Positions 53,146-61,666 of a stretch of 64,000 nucleotides of DNA are shown here, piece after piece. This DNA is from Leptospira congkakensis (GTDB taxonomy: Bacteria; Spirochaetota; Leptospiria; Leptospirales; Leptospiraceae), in the NCBI RefSeq assembly GCF_004770265.1, contig NZ_RQGQ01000011.1, forward strand, positions 124,001-188,000, in the 5' to 3' direction. The notes beneath the pieces were generated by a model that was not told the DNA's origin, ran no database searches, and was given only the letters and a program-made list of their open reading frames with translations. A program made the position numbers and the translations under genes. The first letter of the stretch is position 1. Every line of letters starts with the position of its first letter.

Positions 53146-53727
53146 CTAGAACTGAGCTGTAGGCGCGATTCGAGAGATGATATCACCAAACGAGAACGCA
53201 AACAACAATGCCAAAAAGACAAATGCAGAAAGGAAAATCACACGGTTTAGCATATTATCATACTTTAAGTGCATGAAATAAGCCAAAACGAAGAAAGCCT
53301 TACAAGTTGCAACTGCCATGGCTACAATCATGTTCCACTTTCCTAAATCGTATTGTGCTACCCAAACGGTTACAAAAGTTCCGAAGAAAAGCGCCAAAAG
53401 AACATACACATAAGTTTTGATAGAAATCACATGGTGTTCGTGGTGTTCTTCTTCCTCTTCACCATCTTCTACCCACATAGAAGCAGAAGCATGGTCTTCT
53501 TTGTGATCTTCATCACCTAAAACAAATTTCAATAATTTGTTGTCTTTGTTTTCTTCTGTAAACTTCGCATAACGATCTGTTTGGAAAAACTGACCAAACC
53601 AATTGATGATGAATCCTACAATAGTAGCCTTTGCAATCCCTGGTGCAAAGATTCCAAATCCAAGAATTGGAGTGAAAACTGCAACGAGGGCGATGAAGTA
53701 AAGTCCGTAATTGATTACGTATTCCAT
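53146..53727 (-). CDS. ctaF: Cytochrome c oxidase subunit IV with N-terminal extension
   Basis: Predicted small subunit of the oxidase, 193 residues, against about 100 for typical prokaryotic COX4. Two extra hydrophobic stretches occupy the N-terminus (about 6-45). A strongly acidic and histidine-rich linker (residues 72-99; His75, 79, 95, 96, 98, 99) leads to the three-helix COX4_pro domain (about 100-188, with VATCKAFFVLAYFMHLKY). The linker could bind copper or zinc. Last gene of the cox operon, 13 bases after ctaE. Confidence 0.82.
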   Translation of the reverse strand: MEYVINYGLYFIALVAVFTPILGFGIFAPGIAKATIVGFIINWFGQFFQTDRYAKFTEENKDNKLLKFVLGDEDHKEDHASASMWVEDGEEEEEHHEHHVISIKTYVYVLLALFFGTFVTVWVAQYDLGKWNMIVAMAVATCKAFFVLAYFMHLKYDNMLNRVIFLSAFVFLALLFAFSFGDIISRIAPTAQF

Positions 53728-53740
53728 TCGATAATACCTT

Positions 53741-54514
53741 TTATCCTACTAAATAAAGAAGTGGGAAGAGGTAAATCCATACCAAGTCCACAACGTGCCA
53801 GAAAAGACCCACACCTTCTACAGGAGTGTAGTATTCAGGTCCAACTTTTCTTCTTAGAGTTTTAATGAAAATCCAGAAGATAAGGAGAGCACCAGCTACC
53901 ACGTGTACCCCGTGAAGACCAGTCATGACAAAGTAAAAACCGTAGAACATTTCCCATTTTGGTTGAGAAATCACTGCTTTCAAACGAGAAACTTCTTCTG
54001 CGCTCACATGGTTTTTTTCAAGTTCAGCAGGGTTTTTAAGAAGAGCAGAAATCTTAGATTCACACTCAGCTCTTTTTCCACCCGCACCACAAGAAGGATC
54101 AACTAACGAAAATTTGCCGGGAACAGTTCCTACATGGAACTTGTGGCTATATTCGAAGTATTTGATCACCATGAAGGCACCAGCACAAGCAATCGTTAAA
54201 GCTAACATAATCGCTGCGATTTTGTGTAATCCACGTTGAACGTAGTTAATCGCCGCAGCCATCGTAAAGGAACTGACGAGAAGCACAACGGTGTTCACCG
54301 CTCCCATTTTCCAATCTAATGTTTCCGAACCATTTTTGAAAACGGTTGGGTAAAGAGAATGGTAAATTAGGTAACCTACGAATAGGCCACCGAACATAAG
54401 GATTTCTGTGCAAAGGAATAACCAGATTCCTTGTTTGGAAGAGGCATATTGGTGTTCTGCACTCTTAAAATGGTGTTGGTGTTGAAATTCACTTGAAGAA
54501 CTAACGGAAGTCAT
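53741..54514 (-). CDS. ctaE: Cytochrome c oxidase subunit III
   Basis: Integral subunit of 257 residues stabilising the oxidase core. Helices and family signatures are clear (KQGIWLFLCTEILMFGGLF near the start, TGLHGVHVVAGA and GLFWHVVDLVWIYLFPLLYL at the end). Between helices 3 and 4 is a charged insertion of about 55 residues with a cysteine pair (CGAGGKRAEC), longer than in most homologues. Starts 14 bases inside ctaD. Confidence 0.92.
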   Translation of the reverse strand: MTSVSSSSEFQHQHHFKSAEHQYASSKQGIWLFLCTEILMFGGLFVGYLIYHSLYPTVFKNGSETLDWKMGAVNTVVLLVSSFTMAAAINYVQRGLHKIAAIMLALTIACAGAFMVIKYFEYSHKFHVGTVPGKFSLVDPSCGAGGKRAECESKISALLKNPAELEKNHVSAEEVSRLKAVISQPKWEMFYGFYFVMTGLHGVHVVAGALLIFWIFIKTLRRKVGPEYYTPVEGVGLFWHVVDLVWIYLFPLLYLVG

Positions 54515-56114
54515 ATGGCCCTGCAGTTACTGTTGGAGTAGTTGTAAAGTTTTCGTGTGGAGGAGGAGAAGACGTTTGCCATTCGAGTGTTTTTGCACCC
54601 CAAGGGTTGTCAGAAGCCTTTTCGCCTTTAAAAATTCCATGAATGATAGTGATGAGACCTACCAAAAATCCAAGACCAATCAGCCAAGATCCTACAGTAG
54701 AGATTTGGTTGAGGTTTGTGTATTCAGGAAGGTAATCAAAGTAACGTCTTGGCATTCCCATTGCACCGAGTACGAATTGTGGGAAGAAAGTAACGTTAAA
54801 TCCAGTAAAGATAAGAACCCAAGAAATTCTTCCACCGAGGTCAGAAGTCATTCTTCCAAACATTTTTGGGAACCAGTAGTAGATACCGCCCATAAGTGCC
54901 ATAAGCGTTCCCCCTACCATTACGTAGTGGAAGTGAGCTACCACAAAGTAAGTGTCATGGAAGTGAACGTCCATACCAGTTGATGCAAGGAATACCCCTG
55001 TCAATCCACCGATGGTAAAGAGGAACATAAAACCAAGAGCGAAGAGCATTGGAGCTTCGAAGGTTACTGTTCCGCGATACATAGTGGAAATCCAGTTGAA
55101 GAGTTTGATTGCTGTTGGAACCCCAACAAACATAGTGATGATGGAGAAGATGATACCAGCAAGTGTAGACTGACCGGATACAAACATATGGTGTCCCCAA
55201 ACAAGGAAGGATACTGCTGCAATCGCTACTGAAGAATAAGCAATCGCACGGTAACCAAAAATTGTTTTTTTGGAGAACGCAGTGATGAGTTCAGAGATCA
55301 CTCCCATCGCCGGAAGGATCATGATATAAACCGCAGGGTGAGAATAGAACCAGAAGAAGTGTTGGAAAAGAACTGGGTCTCCACCTAAGTCTGGATCAAA
55401 GATTCCCACTCCAAGAGTCTTCTCTGCTCCAATGAGAAGGAGAGTGATCGCAAGGATTGGTGTTGCAAGGATCTGAATGATAGAAGTGGAATACAAAGCC
55501 CAAATCATAAGAGGGATTCGATCCATTGTCATCCCAGGTGCTCTGAGTTTATGAGTGGTAACGATGAAGTTTAGTCCCGTAAGGATGGAAGAAAAACCCA
55601 TTGTAAAGGCACCCAAAACAAGCAAAATCACCCCATTGGAAGTCTTTGCTGTAGAGTAAGGAGTATAGAATGTCCAACCTGTATCTACTTGGTTAAAAAT
55701 CATAGAGGAAGCTGCAATGAGAGCCCCTGCGATGAAGATGTAGTAAGATGCAAGGTTCAGTCTTGGGAAAGCAACGTCTTTCGCACCCAATTGGATAGGA
55801 AGGACAAAGTTTCCAAGGAAAGCGGGAATTCCAGGAATGATCACCATAAATACCATAATGGCACCATGGAAGGTCATAAACTTGTTATAAGTGTCTGGAT
55901 CCAAAAGTGGCTCTGCGCCAAATTTTGCTAAGTGCAAACGAATTCCTAAAGCAAAGAAACCACCAATTAAGAAAAGGGTAGCTACTGTTGCAAAGTACAT
56001 AAGACCAATGCGTTTGTGGTCCAGAGTGGTCATCCAAGACCAGATTCCGGATCCGTGGTTCAGATAATTATGGTCTGCGTGACCATGTTCGGTTTTTGTA
56101 TGTGCTGAACTCAT
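54501..56114 (-). CDS. ctaD: Cytochrome c oxidase subunit I, A2-type
   Basis: Catalytic heme-copper subunit of 537 residues and about twelve helices that reduces oxygen to water and pumps protons. Heme a ligand His83 is in FHGAIM. The Cu-B and cross-link motif reads YSHPAVY (His259, Tyr263), and HFHDTYFVVAHFHY supplies the other ligands. The glutamate of GHPEVY, the proton donor in A1 enzymes, is replaced by alanine and preceded by Tyr-Ser, the signature of the A2 subfamily. D-channel elements such as GAKDVAFPRLN are kept. Confidence 0.95.
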   Translation of the reverse strand: MSSAHTKTEHGHADHNYLNHGSGIWSWMTTLDHKRIGLMYFATVATLFLIGGFFALGIRLHLAKFGAEPLLDPDTYNKFMTFHGAIMVFMVIIPGIPAFLGNFVLPIQLGAKDVAFPRLNLASYYIFIAGALIAASSMIFNQVDTGWTFYTPYSTAKTSNGVILLVLGAFTMGFSSILTGLNFIVTTHKLRAPGMTMDRIPLMIWALYSTSIIQILATPILAITLLLIGAEKTLGVGIFDPDLGGDPVLFQHFFWFYSHPAVYIMILPAMGVISELITAFSKKTIFGYRAIAYSSVAIAAVSFLVWGHHMFVSGQSTLAGIIFSIITMFVGVPTAIKLFNWISTMYRGTVTFEAPMLFALGFMFLFTIGGLTGVFLASTGMDVHFHDTYFVVAHFHYVMVGGTLMALMGGIYYWFPKMFGRMTSDLGGRISWVLIFTGFNVTFFPQFVLGAMGMPRRYFDYLPEYTNLNQISTVGSWLIGLGFLVGLITIIHGIFKGEKASDNPWGAKTLEWQTSSPPPHENFTTTPTVTAGPYDFR

Positions 56115-56123
56115 CTCTCTTCC

Positions 56124-57086
56124 TTATTTAATGGATTTGATATATTCAATTAGGTTGACAACGTCTTCATCTGACAATTGACCTTGGAATACCGGCATTG
56201 CTGGTGGGTATCCTTCCACGATCTTTGCAGAAGAAACAAGGATGGATTCACGAAGGTAGTTTTCATCTGCTTTGGATTGGCTTCCATCAGCAAACTTTCT
56301 ACCAGAACCAAAAAGTCCCTTCATCGTAGGTCCAACAATTCTTGATCCGTCAATGGAGTGGCAAGATGCACAAGCCTTTTGAGCAAAAAGAGTTTTTCCA
56401 AGATCGGCTGGGCTATCAGCACCTTTTTTCTCAGCATGATACCAAGCCGCATATTCCTCAGAAGGAATCGCTTTGATTTTAATCATCATACCAGAGTGTT
56501 TGGTTCCGCAATATTCTGTACAGAATACTATGTATTCTCCAGGTTGTTTTGGTTCGAACCAAAGTTGTGTGAGTTTTCCAGGAACCGCATCTTGTTTGGT
56601 TCGGAAAGCAGGAACATAAAAACTATGGATTACATCTTTTGAAGTGAGAATGAGTTTTGTAGCTTTTCCTGCAGGAACAATCATAGGATCGTTTGCAGAG
56701 CTATAAAATTCTTTTCCATTCGCATAACGATAAGTCCACGCCCACTGCTCTGCAGTGACATGAATTTCAGCAGCTATGTCTTCTGGAGGGGTTCTAAGTT
56801 TTTCAAAAATAACCATACCCCAGTAGAAAATCCCCATCATGATGATGAGAGGGATGAACGACCAAAGAAATTCTGCAAAATTATTGTGAGTAATGTATGC
56901 GGATTTCTGGTCTAAACTTGTACGTTTGAACTTGATGAGGAACCATGTCATTCCACCAATCAAGATGACAAACGAAACAAGGCTGGAAATGATCAGAAAC
57001 GCGTAGAGAAGATCGACTTCTTTTGCGATTTCAGTTGCCTGGATAGGCATGAACGAGGTCGCTGGAATGAGACTGCTCCAAGACAT
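56124..57086 (-). CDS. ctaC: Cytochrome c oxidase subunit II with fused cytochrome c (caa3 type)
   Basis: Protein of 320 residues carrying the electron-entry sites. Two helices (about 25-50 and 72-92) are followed by the Cu-A cupredoxin domain (His154, Cys189, Glu191, Cys193, His197, Met200 in the CxExCGxxHxxM pattern). A C-terminal cytochrome c domain has CASCH (Cys239, Cys242, His243) with likely axial Met297 in PPAMPVF. The fusion marks a caa3-type oxidase. It is followed 9 bases later by ctaD. Confidence 0.94.
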   Translation of the reverse strand: MSWSSLIPATSFMPIQATEIAKEVDLLYAFLIISSLVSFVILIGGMTWFLIKFKRTSLDQKSAYITHNNFAEFLWSFIPLIIMMGIFYWGMVIFEKLRTPPEDIAAEIHVTAEQWAWTYRYANGKEFYSSANDPMIVPAGKATKLILTSKDVIHSFYVPAFRTKQDAVPGKLTQLWFEPKQPGEYIVFCTEYCGTKHSGMMIKIKAIPSEEYAAWYHAEKKGADSPADLGKTLFAQKACASCHSIDGSRIVGPTMKGLFGSGRKFADGSQSKADENYLRESILVSSAKIVEGYPPAMPVFQGQLSDEDVVNLIEYIKSIK

Positions 57087-57923
57087 CTATGTGACTCCTT
57101 GACGGTTGTTATTTGTTATTTTTCGCCAGTTTATGTATAAAAACGCACCGAGAAGGAGTAAGGTGACCGCCCCCCCGAATTGCATCATCCTGTATGCGTA
57201 TATCGTATATTTATTTTTTCTCGGATCAAATTGAAAGCAAAATAAAGCAAACTTGTCTACAAAACTCCCAATCTTACCAGAAGATGCCTCAAGAAAGGCA
57301 AATTTCAAATCCCTTGGTTCCAATTGGATTCCTTGGAAGATTCGCGAAACCTTCCCCTCGGGAGTCAAAACGTAGACCCCACTTGCGTGGATGTATTGTT
57401 TTGCTTCCGCGTCCCAAGCATATCGAAAGTCCAATTGTTTGGTCAGAGCATCGATGGATTCTTGAGTTCCGGTAAGGAGATGGAGGCCGGATTCGGCACC
57501 TACTCGTCCATATTCTTTCAAATAGGCTCCCTTTTTCGGAAAGGCAACCGATTCGTTTTCTTTCGGGTCAATGGATACCGCAATGTATTGGTATTCTTTT
57601 CCGAGAGTCCAATCGAGGGCCTTCAAACCTTGGAACACTCCATTTAGGTGGAAATTACAAAGGGTGGGACATTTGAAATAAACGGGAGAAAGAAGGACTG
57701 GTTTCCCTTTCGCTAGAAAATCGGAAAACTTAACGGTTTTTCCAGACTCATCGCGGAAAGGAATGTCGAGGTTCAGAGACTTTCCTGTGACATCAGAAAA
57801 CCCAATGTTTTCTAGTTCTTTCGGGAGTTTGTTGTCCCGAGTTAGATTGGAATGTGGGTCATACGCATATAAAACGCCAGTTCCAAAAAGCAAACAAAGG
57901 AAAAAAGAAAATCTGATGTTCAC
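57087..57923 (-). CDS. SCO1/SenC copper chaperone
   Basis: Thioredoxin-fold protein of 278 residues that delivers copper to the Cu-A site or reduces its cysteines. The copper ligands are CPTLC and the histidine in YIHASGVYVLTP. A signal peptide precedes it and a C-terminal helix (about 247-264, GGAVTLLLLGAFLYINW) anchors it. The start is GTG. It abuts ctaC with no gap. Confidence 0.9.
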   Translation of the reverse strand: MNIRFSFFLCLLFGTGVLYAYDPHSNLTRDNKLPKELENIGFSDVTGKSLNLDIPFRDESGKTVKFSDFLAKGKPVLLSPVYFKCPTLCNFHLNGVFQGLKALDWTLGKEYQYIAVSIDPKENESVAFPKKGAYLKEYGRVGAESGLHLLTGTQESIDALTKQLDFRYAWDAEAKQYIHASGVYVLTPEGKVSRIFQGIQLEPRDLKFAFLEASSGKIGSFVDKFALFCFQFDPRKNKYTIYAYRMMQFGGAVTLLLLGAFLYINWRKITNNNRQGVT

Positions 57924-57941
57924 GAAGTTTTGGTGGTTACC

Positions 57942-58094
57942 CTATTTGGACTGAACGCTTTTGGATTCCATTCCTGGGTTTTCCGGAGTGCCCGGGTGAA
58001 CAAAGGAAATATATCCGAAGAAAAGAATGTTGAGTGCAAGTGTGATGAGGAAAGTCCAGTAACCACTCTTATTGTAAAGGTCTGTGTTTTGCAT
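57942..58094 (-). CDS. 50-residue single-helix membrane peptide, first gene of the cox operon
   Basis: Small open frame (ATG to TAG, 50 residues): a short polar N-terminus (MQNTDLYNKSGY), one hydrophobic helix (about 13-31, WTFLITLALNILFFGYISF), and a polar tail with VHPGTPENPGMES. The ATG has AGGT at normal spacing. It lies 18 bases before the SCO1 gene and is the first gene after the divergent promoter region, so it is probably a small oxidase subunit or assembly factor. A weak promoter match (TTGGAT-18-TATAGA) lies just upstream. Homology not recognised. Confidence 0.6.
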   Translation of the reverse strand: MQNTDLYNKSGYWTFLITLALNILFFGYISFVHPGTPENPGMESKSVQSK

Positions 58095-58218
58095 AATTTT
58101 ACCTGTTATAGTCTATACGAAAAACTGCTCTTTTTATCCAACAATTTTTAAAAGATGCAAGATTAATTTTATTTTCCCCAAACTCAGATCACAAAACCTG
58201 GAGGAAACAGATAGACGT

Positions 58219-59100
58219 ATGACACTCAAACGTTTTTACACCATCCTTTCCGCATTAATTCTCATCAATCTCCTCTACGGACCACTCGTAAGAGCAACAG
58301 ATTCTGGATTGGCATGTCCTGACTGGCCCTTGTGCCACGGGAAATTTGTACCAGAATTTACATTCCAAATTTTTATGGAAGTGGGTCATAGATACTATTC
58401 TGGTGTTTTAGGTATCCTTGTTGGAATTGGATTTGTTTGGATTCTACGAAACAAGGACACAAGAAAAAAGTTAGGAATCCCAGCAACACTGTCTCTGATT
58501 TTTCTTATTTCTCAAGTAATCCTTGGTGGATTGACAGTTACAAAACTTCTTCACCCAACAACAGTTAACCTGCACTTACTCAACGCAGTCCTTCTATTAT
58601 CTGCATGCCTTACGGTGAGATTGCTTCTTCCAGAAGGTCCCAATTCTCAATTTCAGTGGGATAGGCCTGGTAAATATTTTTTTGTTTTTGTACTCCTAGT
58701 AGTTTTATACCAACTATTTCTTGGTGGGAAGGTGAGTTCTCACTACGCAGGCCTTGCTTGCCCGGATTTTCCTACTTGTTACGGAGAATGGTTTCCAGAA
58801 ATGAAGGGCACCATTCGTTTTCAAATGGAACATAGATTGTTTGGGTATTTGGCTGCCTTCTCTGTTTTATCCTTATCTGCATACGGAATCCTTTACTTAA
58901 AAAACAATCATGTCAAAAAATCACTGAAAATAGCGGCTTATTTGATTTCTTTTCAAATCCTACTCGGTGCTATGAATGTATTATACCAACTTCCTAAACT
59001 AATCACAGGATTACACACGTTAAATGGTGTGCTCGTGTTTATGTTTTGTTTTATTGCAGCTTTTTATCAGTTCCGTTCAGAGGATAAAGAGGTTTTATAA
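58219..59100 (+). CDS. ctaA: Heme A synthase
   Basis: Membrane enzyme of 293 residues that oxidises the C8 methyl of heme O to give heme A. The protein is an internal duplication of four helices; each half keeps the loop motif GLACPDWPLC / GLACPDFPTC with its cysteine pair, and conserved histidines occur in VGHRYYSG and MEHRLFGY. An upstream in-frame ATG would add 45 residues without family character; the start used has GGAGG about 14 bases upstream. First gene of the ctaAB operon, divergent from the cox genes. Confidence 0.9.
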   Translation: MTLKRFYTILSALILINLLYGPLVRATDSGLACPDWPLCHGKFVPEFTFQIFMEVGHRYYSGVLGILVGIGFVWILRNKDTRKKLGIPATLSLIFLISQVILGGLTVTKLLHPTTVNLHLLNAVLLLSACLTVRLLLPEGPNSQFQWDRPGKYFFVFVLLVVLYQLFLGGKVSSHYAGLACPDFPTCYGEWFPEMKGTIRFQMEHRLFGYLAAFSVLSLSAYGILYLKNNHVKKSLKIAAYLISFQILLGAMNVLYQLPKLITGLHTLNGVLVFMFCFIAAFYQFRSEDKEVL

Positions 59101-59963
59101 TGTTCCGATTGTGGAACCAGCTGACAAAACCTAGGGTAACTGTACTTGTACTGGCAACTGTTCTTCCTGGAATGTATCTAGGAACTACGGGTTATCCTAG
59201 CCTACTTCAAATTTCGATCACTCTTTTTGGAACTTACCTGATGAGTTCCGCCTCTTTCATTCTCAACCAATACATTGAAAGGGAAAGAGATGCGGTAATG
59301 TATCGTACAAAACAAAGACCGATTCCATCGGGTGAAATTTCTCCGATCTTTGCACTTTCCTTGGGAGTGATTGTTGCGATTATAGCTTTTTTCATTTTAA
59401 CATATTATATTAACCTTCTAACGGCCGTTTGTGCCCTATCAGCTTTACTTCTCTATGTATTTTTATATACGATTTGGCTAAAACCAAGAACAGAACAAAA
59501 CATTGTGATTGGTGGGATTTCTGGATGTATTGGGCCCTTGATTGGATATGCAGCCATGGCAAATGCACTCCCTCTCCAAGCTTGGGTGATGTTTCTCATG
59601 ATCTTTCTTTGGACACCGGCACATTTTTGGGCTCTTGCGATCTTTTTAAAAGATGATTATGAATTTGCTGGGATTCCGATGATGCCTGTCGTATCCGGAA
59701 TTGAAAAAACAGTGAATCAAATCTTTTTATATGCAATTGCTTATTCCCTATCTGTGATCGGATTTTATTTTATCGATGACCGAATGGGATTTTTGTTTTT
59801 GGGTTCGGCCATCTTCCTTACGATTTTAATTTTAGTTTTTGCCTACCGATTAAAACGTTCTAAGGACAAAACCATAGCCAAACGTTTTTTCTTTTTTAGT
59901 ATCTTCCACTTATTTTTAGTGAGTTTGGTCATAGTCATTGATTCCAAAATTCAGGTTTTTTGA
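59100..59963 (+). CDS. ctaB: Protoheme IX farnesyltransferase (heme O synthase)
   Basis: UbiA-family prenyltransferase of 287 residues that attaches farnesyl to heme B to make heme O, the substrate of CtaA. The prenyl-pyrophosphate motif is NQYIERERDAVMYRTKQRP, with glutamates in place of two aspartates of the common NxxxDxxxD form, as in some other branches of the family. Seven to nine helices. The ATG overlaps the ctaA stop by one base (TAATG). Confidence 0.92.
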   Translation: MFRLWNQLTKPRVTVLVLATVLPGMYLGTTGYPSLLQISITLFGTYLMSSASFILNQYIERERDAVMYRTKQRPIPSGEISPIFALSLGVIVAIIAFFILTYYINLLTAVCALSALLLYVFLYTIWLKPRTEQNIVIGGISGCIGPLIGYAAMANALPLQAWVMFLMIFLWTPAHFWALAIFLKDDYEFAGIPMMPVVSGIEKTVNQIFLYAIAYSLSVIGFYFIDDRMGFLFLGSAIFLTILILVFAYRLKRSKDKTIAKRFFFFSIFHLFLVSLVIVIDSKIQVF

Positions 59964-59999
59964 TTGATTTGAACTAAAATTCCTGTTTTTCTTCTGCCC

Positions 60000-60665
60000 A
60001 TGAGCATACTTTCACGTTATTTCTCTAAATCTGATTTGGATGAAATCAAATCGGCAGTTGGCGTTGCAGAGTCCAAAACTTCTGCTGAAATTGTTCCCTT
60101 TTTTGCTGAATCTTCGCACCACTATAAAGAATGGATATGGTTTGGAGCCTTTCTTATGGGTGGGGTATTTGGTGCAGCCTTCTACACAACTCAGAGTTTG
60201 TATGGAAACCTTTGGGGAAAGGAAACTTTATTTGCCATTCTCTCTGTCTGGACTGGAGCCGTGATCGGGCTCTTCATCACTTCTTTTTTTCCAAAATTTA
60301 GAATCAACTTAGTTTCACGAAGCGCCAAACAATACTTTGTCGAACTGCGAGCTAAAGAAGCTTTTTTGGATGAAGAAGTTTTTAGAACCAAAAGTAGAAC
60401 AGGAATTTTAATTTATATTTCTCTATACGAACATTTTGTCCGCGTTTTGCCTGATAAAGAAATCGCAAGGATAGTACCAAAGTCAGAATGGAATGAAGCA
60501 GTTCGTTTGATTGTTGAAGGGATGAAGTCGAATCAGAAAAAAGACGGGATTGTTTCTAGTATTCTTTTTTGTGGGGATTTACTTAAAAAATACAATATCC
60601 AAAGAGAAAAAGACGACAAAAATGAAATCTCCAATGAAATCCGTGACGGTGGGAAATTGATGTAA
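60000..60665 (+). CDS. TPM-domain membrane protein
   Basis: Protein of 221 residues with a split TPM domain (TPM_phosphatase/Psb32 type): the start ESKTSAEIVPFFAESS and the later RTGILIYISLYEHFVRVLPD flank two membrane helices (about 45-65 and 75-95). The helices inside the domain are a known variant for short TPM proteins. It is coupled by TAATG to the next gene, also a TPM protein, so the two probably act together. Function is unknown; some TPM proteins have phosphatase activity. Confidence 0.78.
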   Translation: MSILSRYFSKSDLDEIKSAVGVAESKTSAEIVPFFAESSHHYKEWIWFGAFLMGGVFGAAFYTTQSLYGNLWGKETLFAILSVWTGAVIGLFITSFFPKFRINLVSRSAKQYFVELRAKEAFLDEEVFRTKSRTGILIYISLYEHFVRVLPDKEIARIVPKSEWNEAVRLIVEGMKSNQKKDGIVSSILFCGDLLKKYNIQREKDDKNEISNEIRDGGKLM

Positions 60666-61582
60666 TGAATACCCATCAAAAAATGATAAATTCAAAATTA
60701 AAATCAATTCTAAGTTCAACAAACAAATGGTTTTTTGTTTTTCTTTTGATTTCTACTTTTACAGGGATTCAATCCTTTCCTGTTCCCAAACTGGAAAGAC
60801 GAGTCATGGATCATGCGGGAATATTATCAGAAGCTACAAAAAATCAATTAGAAGCAAGTCTCAAACAATTTGAAGCGGAAACTTCCAATCAAATTGCAGT
60901 GTACACAACACCAAGCCTTCATGATGAAGTCATAGAAGATGTTGCCATTCAGATTTTTGATGAATGGAAGTTAGGACAAAAATCCAAAAACAATGGAATT
61001 CTTTTACTCATTGCACCTAACGAAAGAAAGTTGCGAATTGAAGTGGGTCGTGGCCTAGAAGGAGCTCTCACAGACATCCAGGCAAAACAAATCATTCGGA
61101 ATGAAATTACACCCAGTTTCAAAACGAAAGATATGGATGGAGGGGTCACTGCCGGGGTGAATGCAATCATGGCCGCCATTCGTGGAGAATACGCACCATC
61201 AGAAGATGATGTGGATACCACAGGGAATGATGATTTGGATGAAGCATCAACAGGAATTATTGGTGGATTCGCAACGTTTTTCTCCCTGTTTGTAGCTGGT
61301 TTTGGTGGTTTAGTAGTCACTATCATCGGGATTCTCTTTCTCTACCCGCTGTTAGTGACTATGTTTGGGAGTGTTTTCGCACTCGTTGTTGCGATCATCC
61401 TTTTCTTTTTAGTCATATTTCTAAAAAAGATTTTCGGTCTTGGAAAAGGTGGTGGTGGTTCTGGAGGATACTATGATGGTGGAGGTTGGTCTAGCAGTGA
61501 CTCCTGGTCCTCCTCATCCAGTGACAGTTGGTCTGGCGGTGGCGGAGACTCCGGCGGTGGTGGATCTTCTGGAGATTGGTAA
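60665..61582 (+). CDS. YgcG-type TPM-domain exported protein with Gly/Ser tail
   Basis: Protein of 305 residues. A signal peptide (WFFVFLLISTFTGIQSF) is followed by a TPM domain (about 40-175; VMDHAGILSE, SNQIAVYTTPSL, EVGRGLEGALTD), two closely spaced hydrophobic helices (about 200-260) and a C-terminal tail of Gly, Ser and Trp. This architecture is the YgcG family. The start is coupled to the upstream gene; an ATG six codons later would also leave the signal intact. Function unknown. Confidence 0.85.
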   Translation: MNTHQKMINSKLKSILSSTNKWFFVFLLISTFTGIQSFPVPKLERRVMDHAGILSEATKNQLEASLKQFEAETSNQIAVYTTPSLHDEVIEDVAIQIFDEWKLGQKSKNNGILLLIAPNERKLRIEVGRGLEGALTDIQAKQIIRNEITPSFKTKDMDGGVTAGVNAIMAAIRGEYAPSEDDVDTTGNDDLDEASTGIIGGFATFFSLFVAGFGGLVVTIIGILFLYPLLVTMFGSVFALVVAIILFFLVIFLKKIFGLGKGGGGSGGYYDGGGWSSSDSWSSSSSDSWSGGGGDSGGGGSSGDW

Positions 61583-61632
61583 AATAAACCAAACTCAGTG
61601 ATTAAAAATAAAAAACTCTAAATGAATTAAGC

Positions 61633-61666
61633 AGATCACCTAACGTAAATTTTTGTTAGGTGATCT
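61633..61666. terminator. 12-bp perfect hairpin between convergent genes
   Basis: AGATCACCTAAC and GTTAGGTGATCT form a perfect 12-bp stem with a 10-base loop. The right arm contains the stop codon of the convergent phosphatase gene. There is no T-run on either side, so it may act as a bidirectional terminator or as a 3' end stabiliser. Confidence 0.5.

Noticed and set aside
54555..54983. 142-codon open frame opposite ctaD
   Set aside because: Antisense to a conserved oxidase subunit; sequence is rich in Arg, Ser, His and Cys as expected for a shadow frame.
58084..58218. Longer N-terminus for CtaA
   Set aside because: The extra 45 residues lack family character and run into the divergent promoter region; the later ATG has a GGAGG upstream.
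61450..61580. Repetitive GGT/TCC tract at the end of the YgcG-type gene, considered as a satellite or CRISPR remnant
   Set aside because: It is in frame and encodes the Gly/Ser/Trp tail typical of YgcG proteins; there are no spacers.
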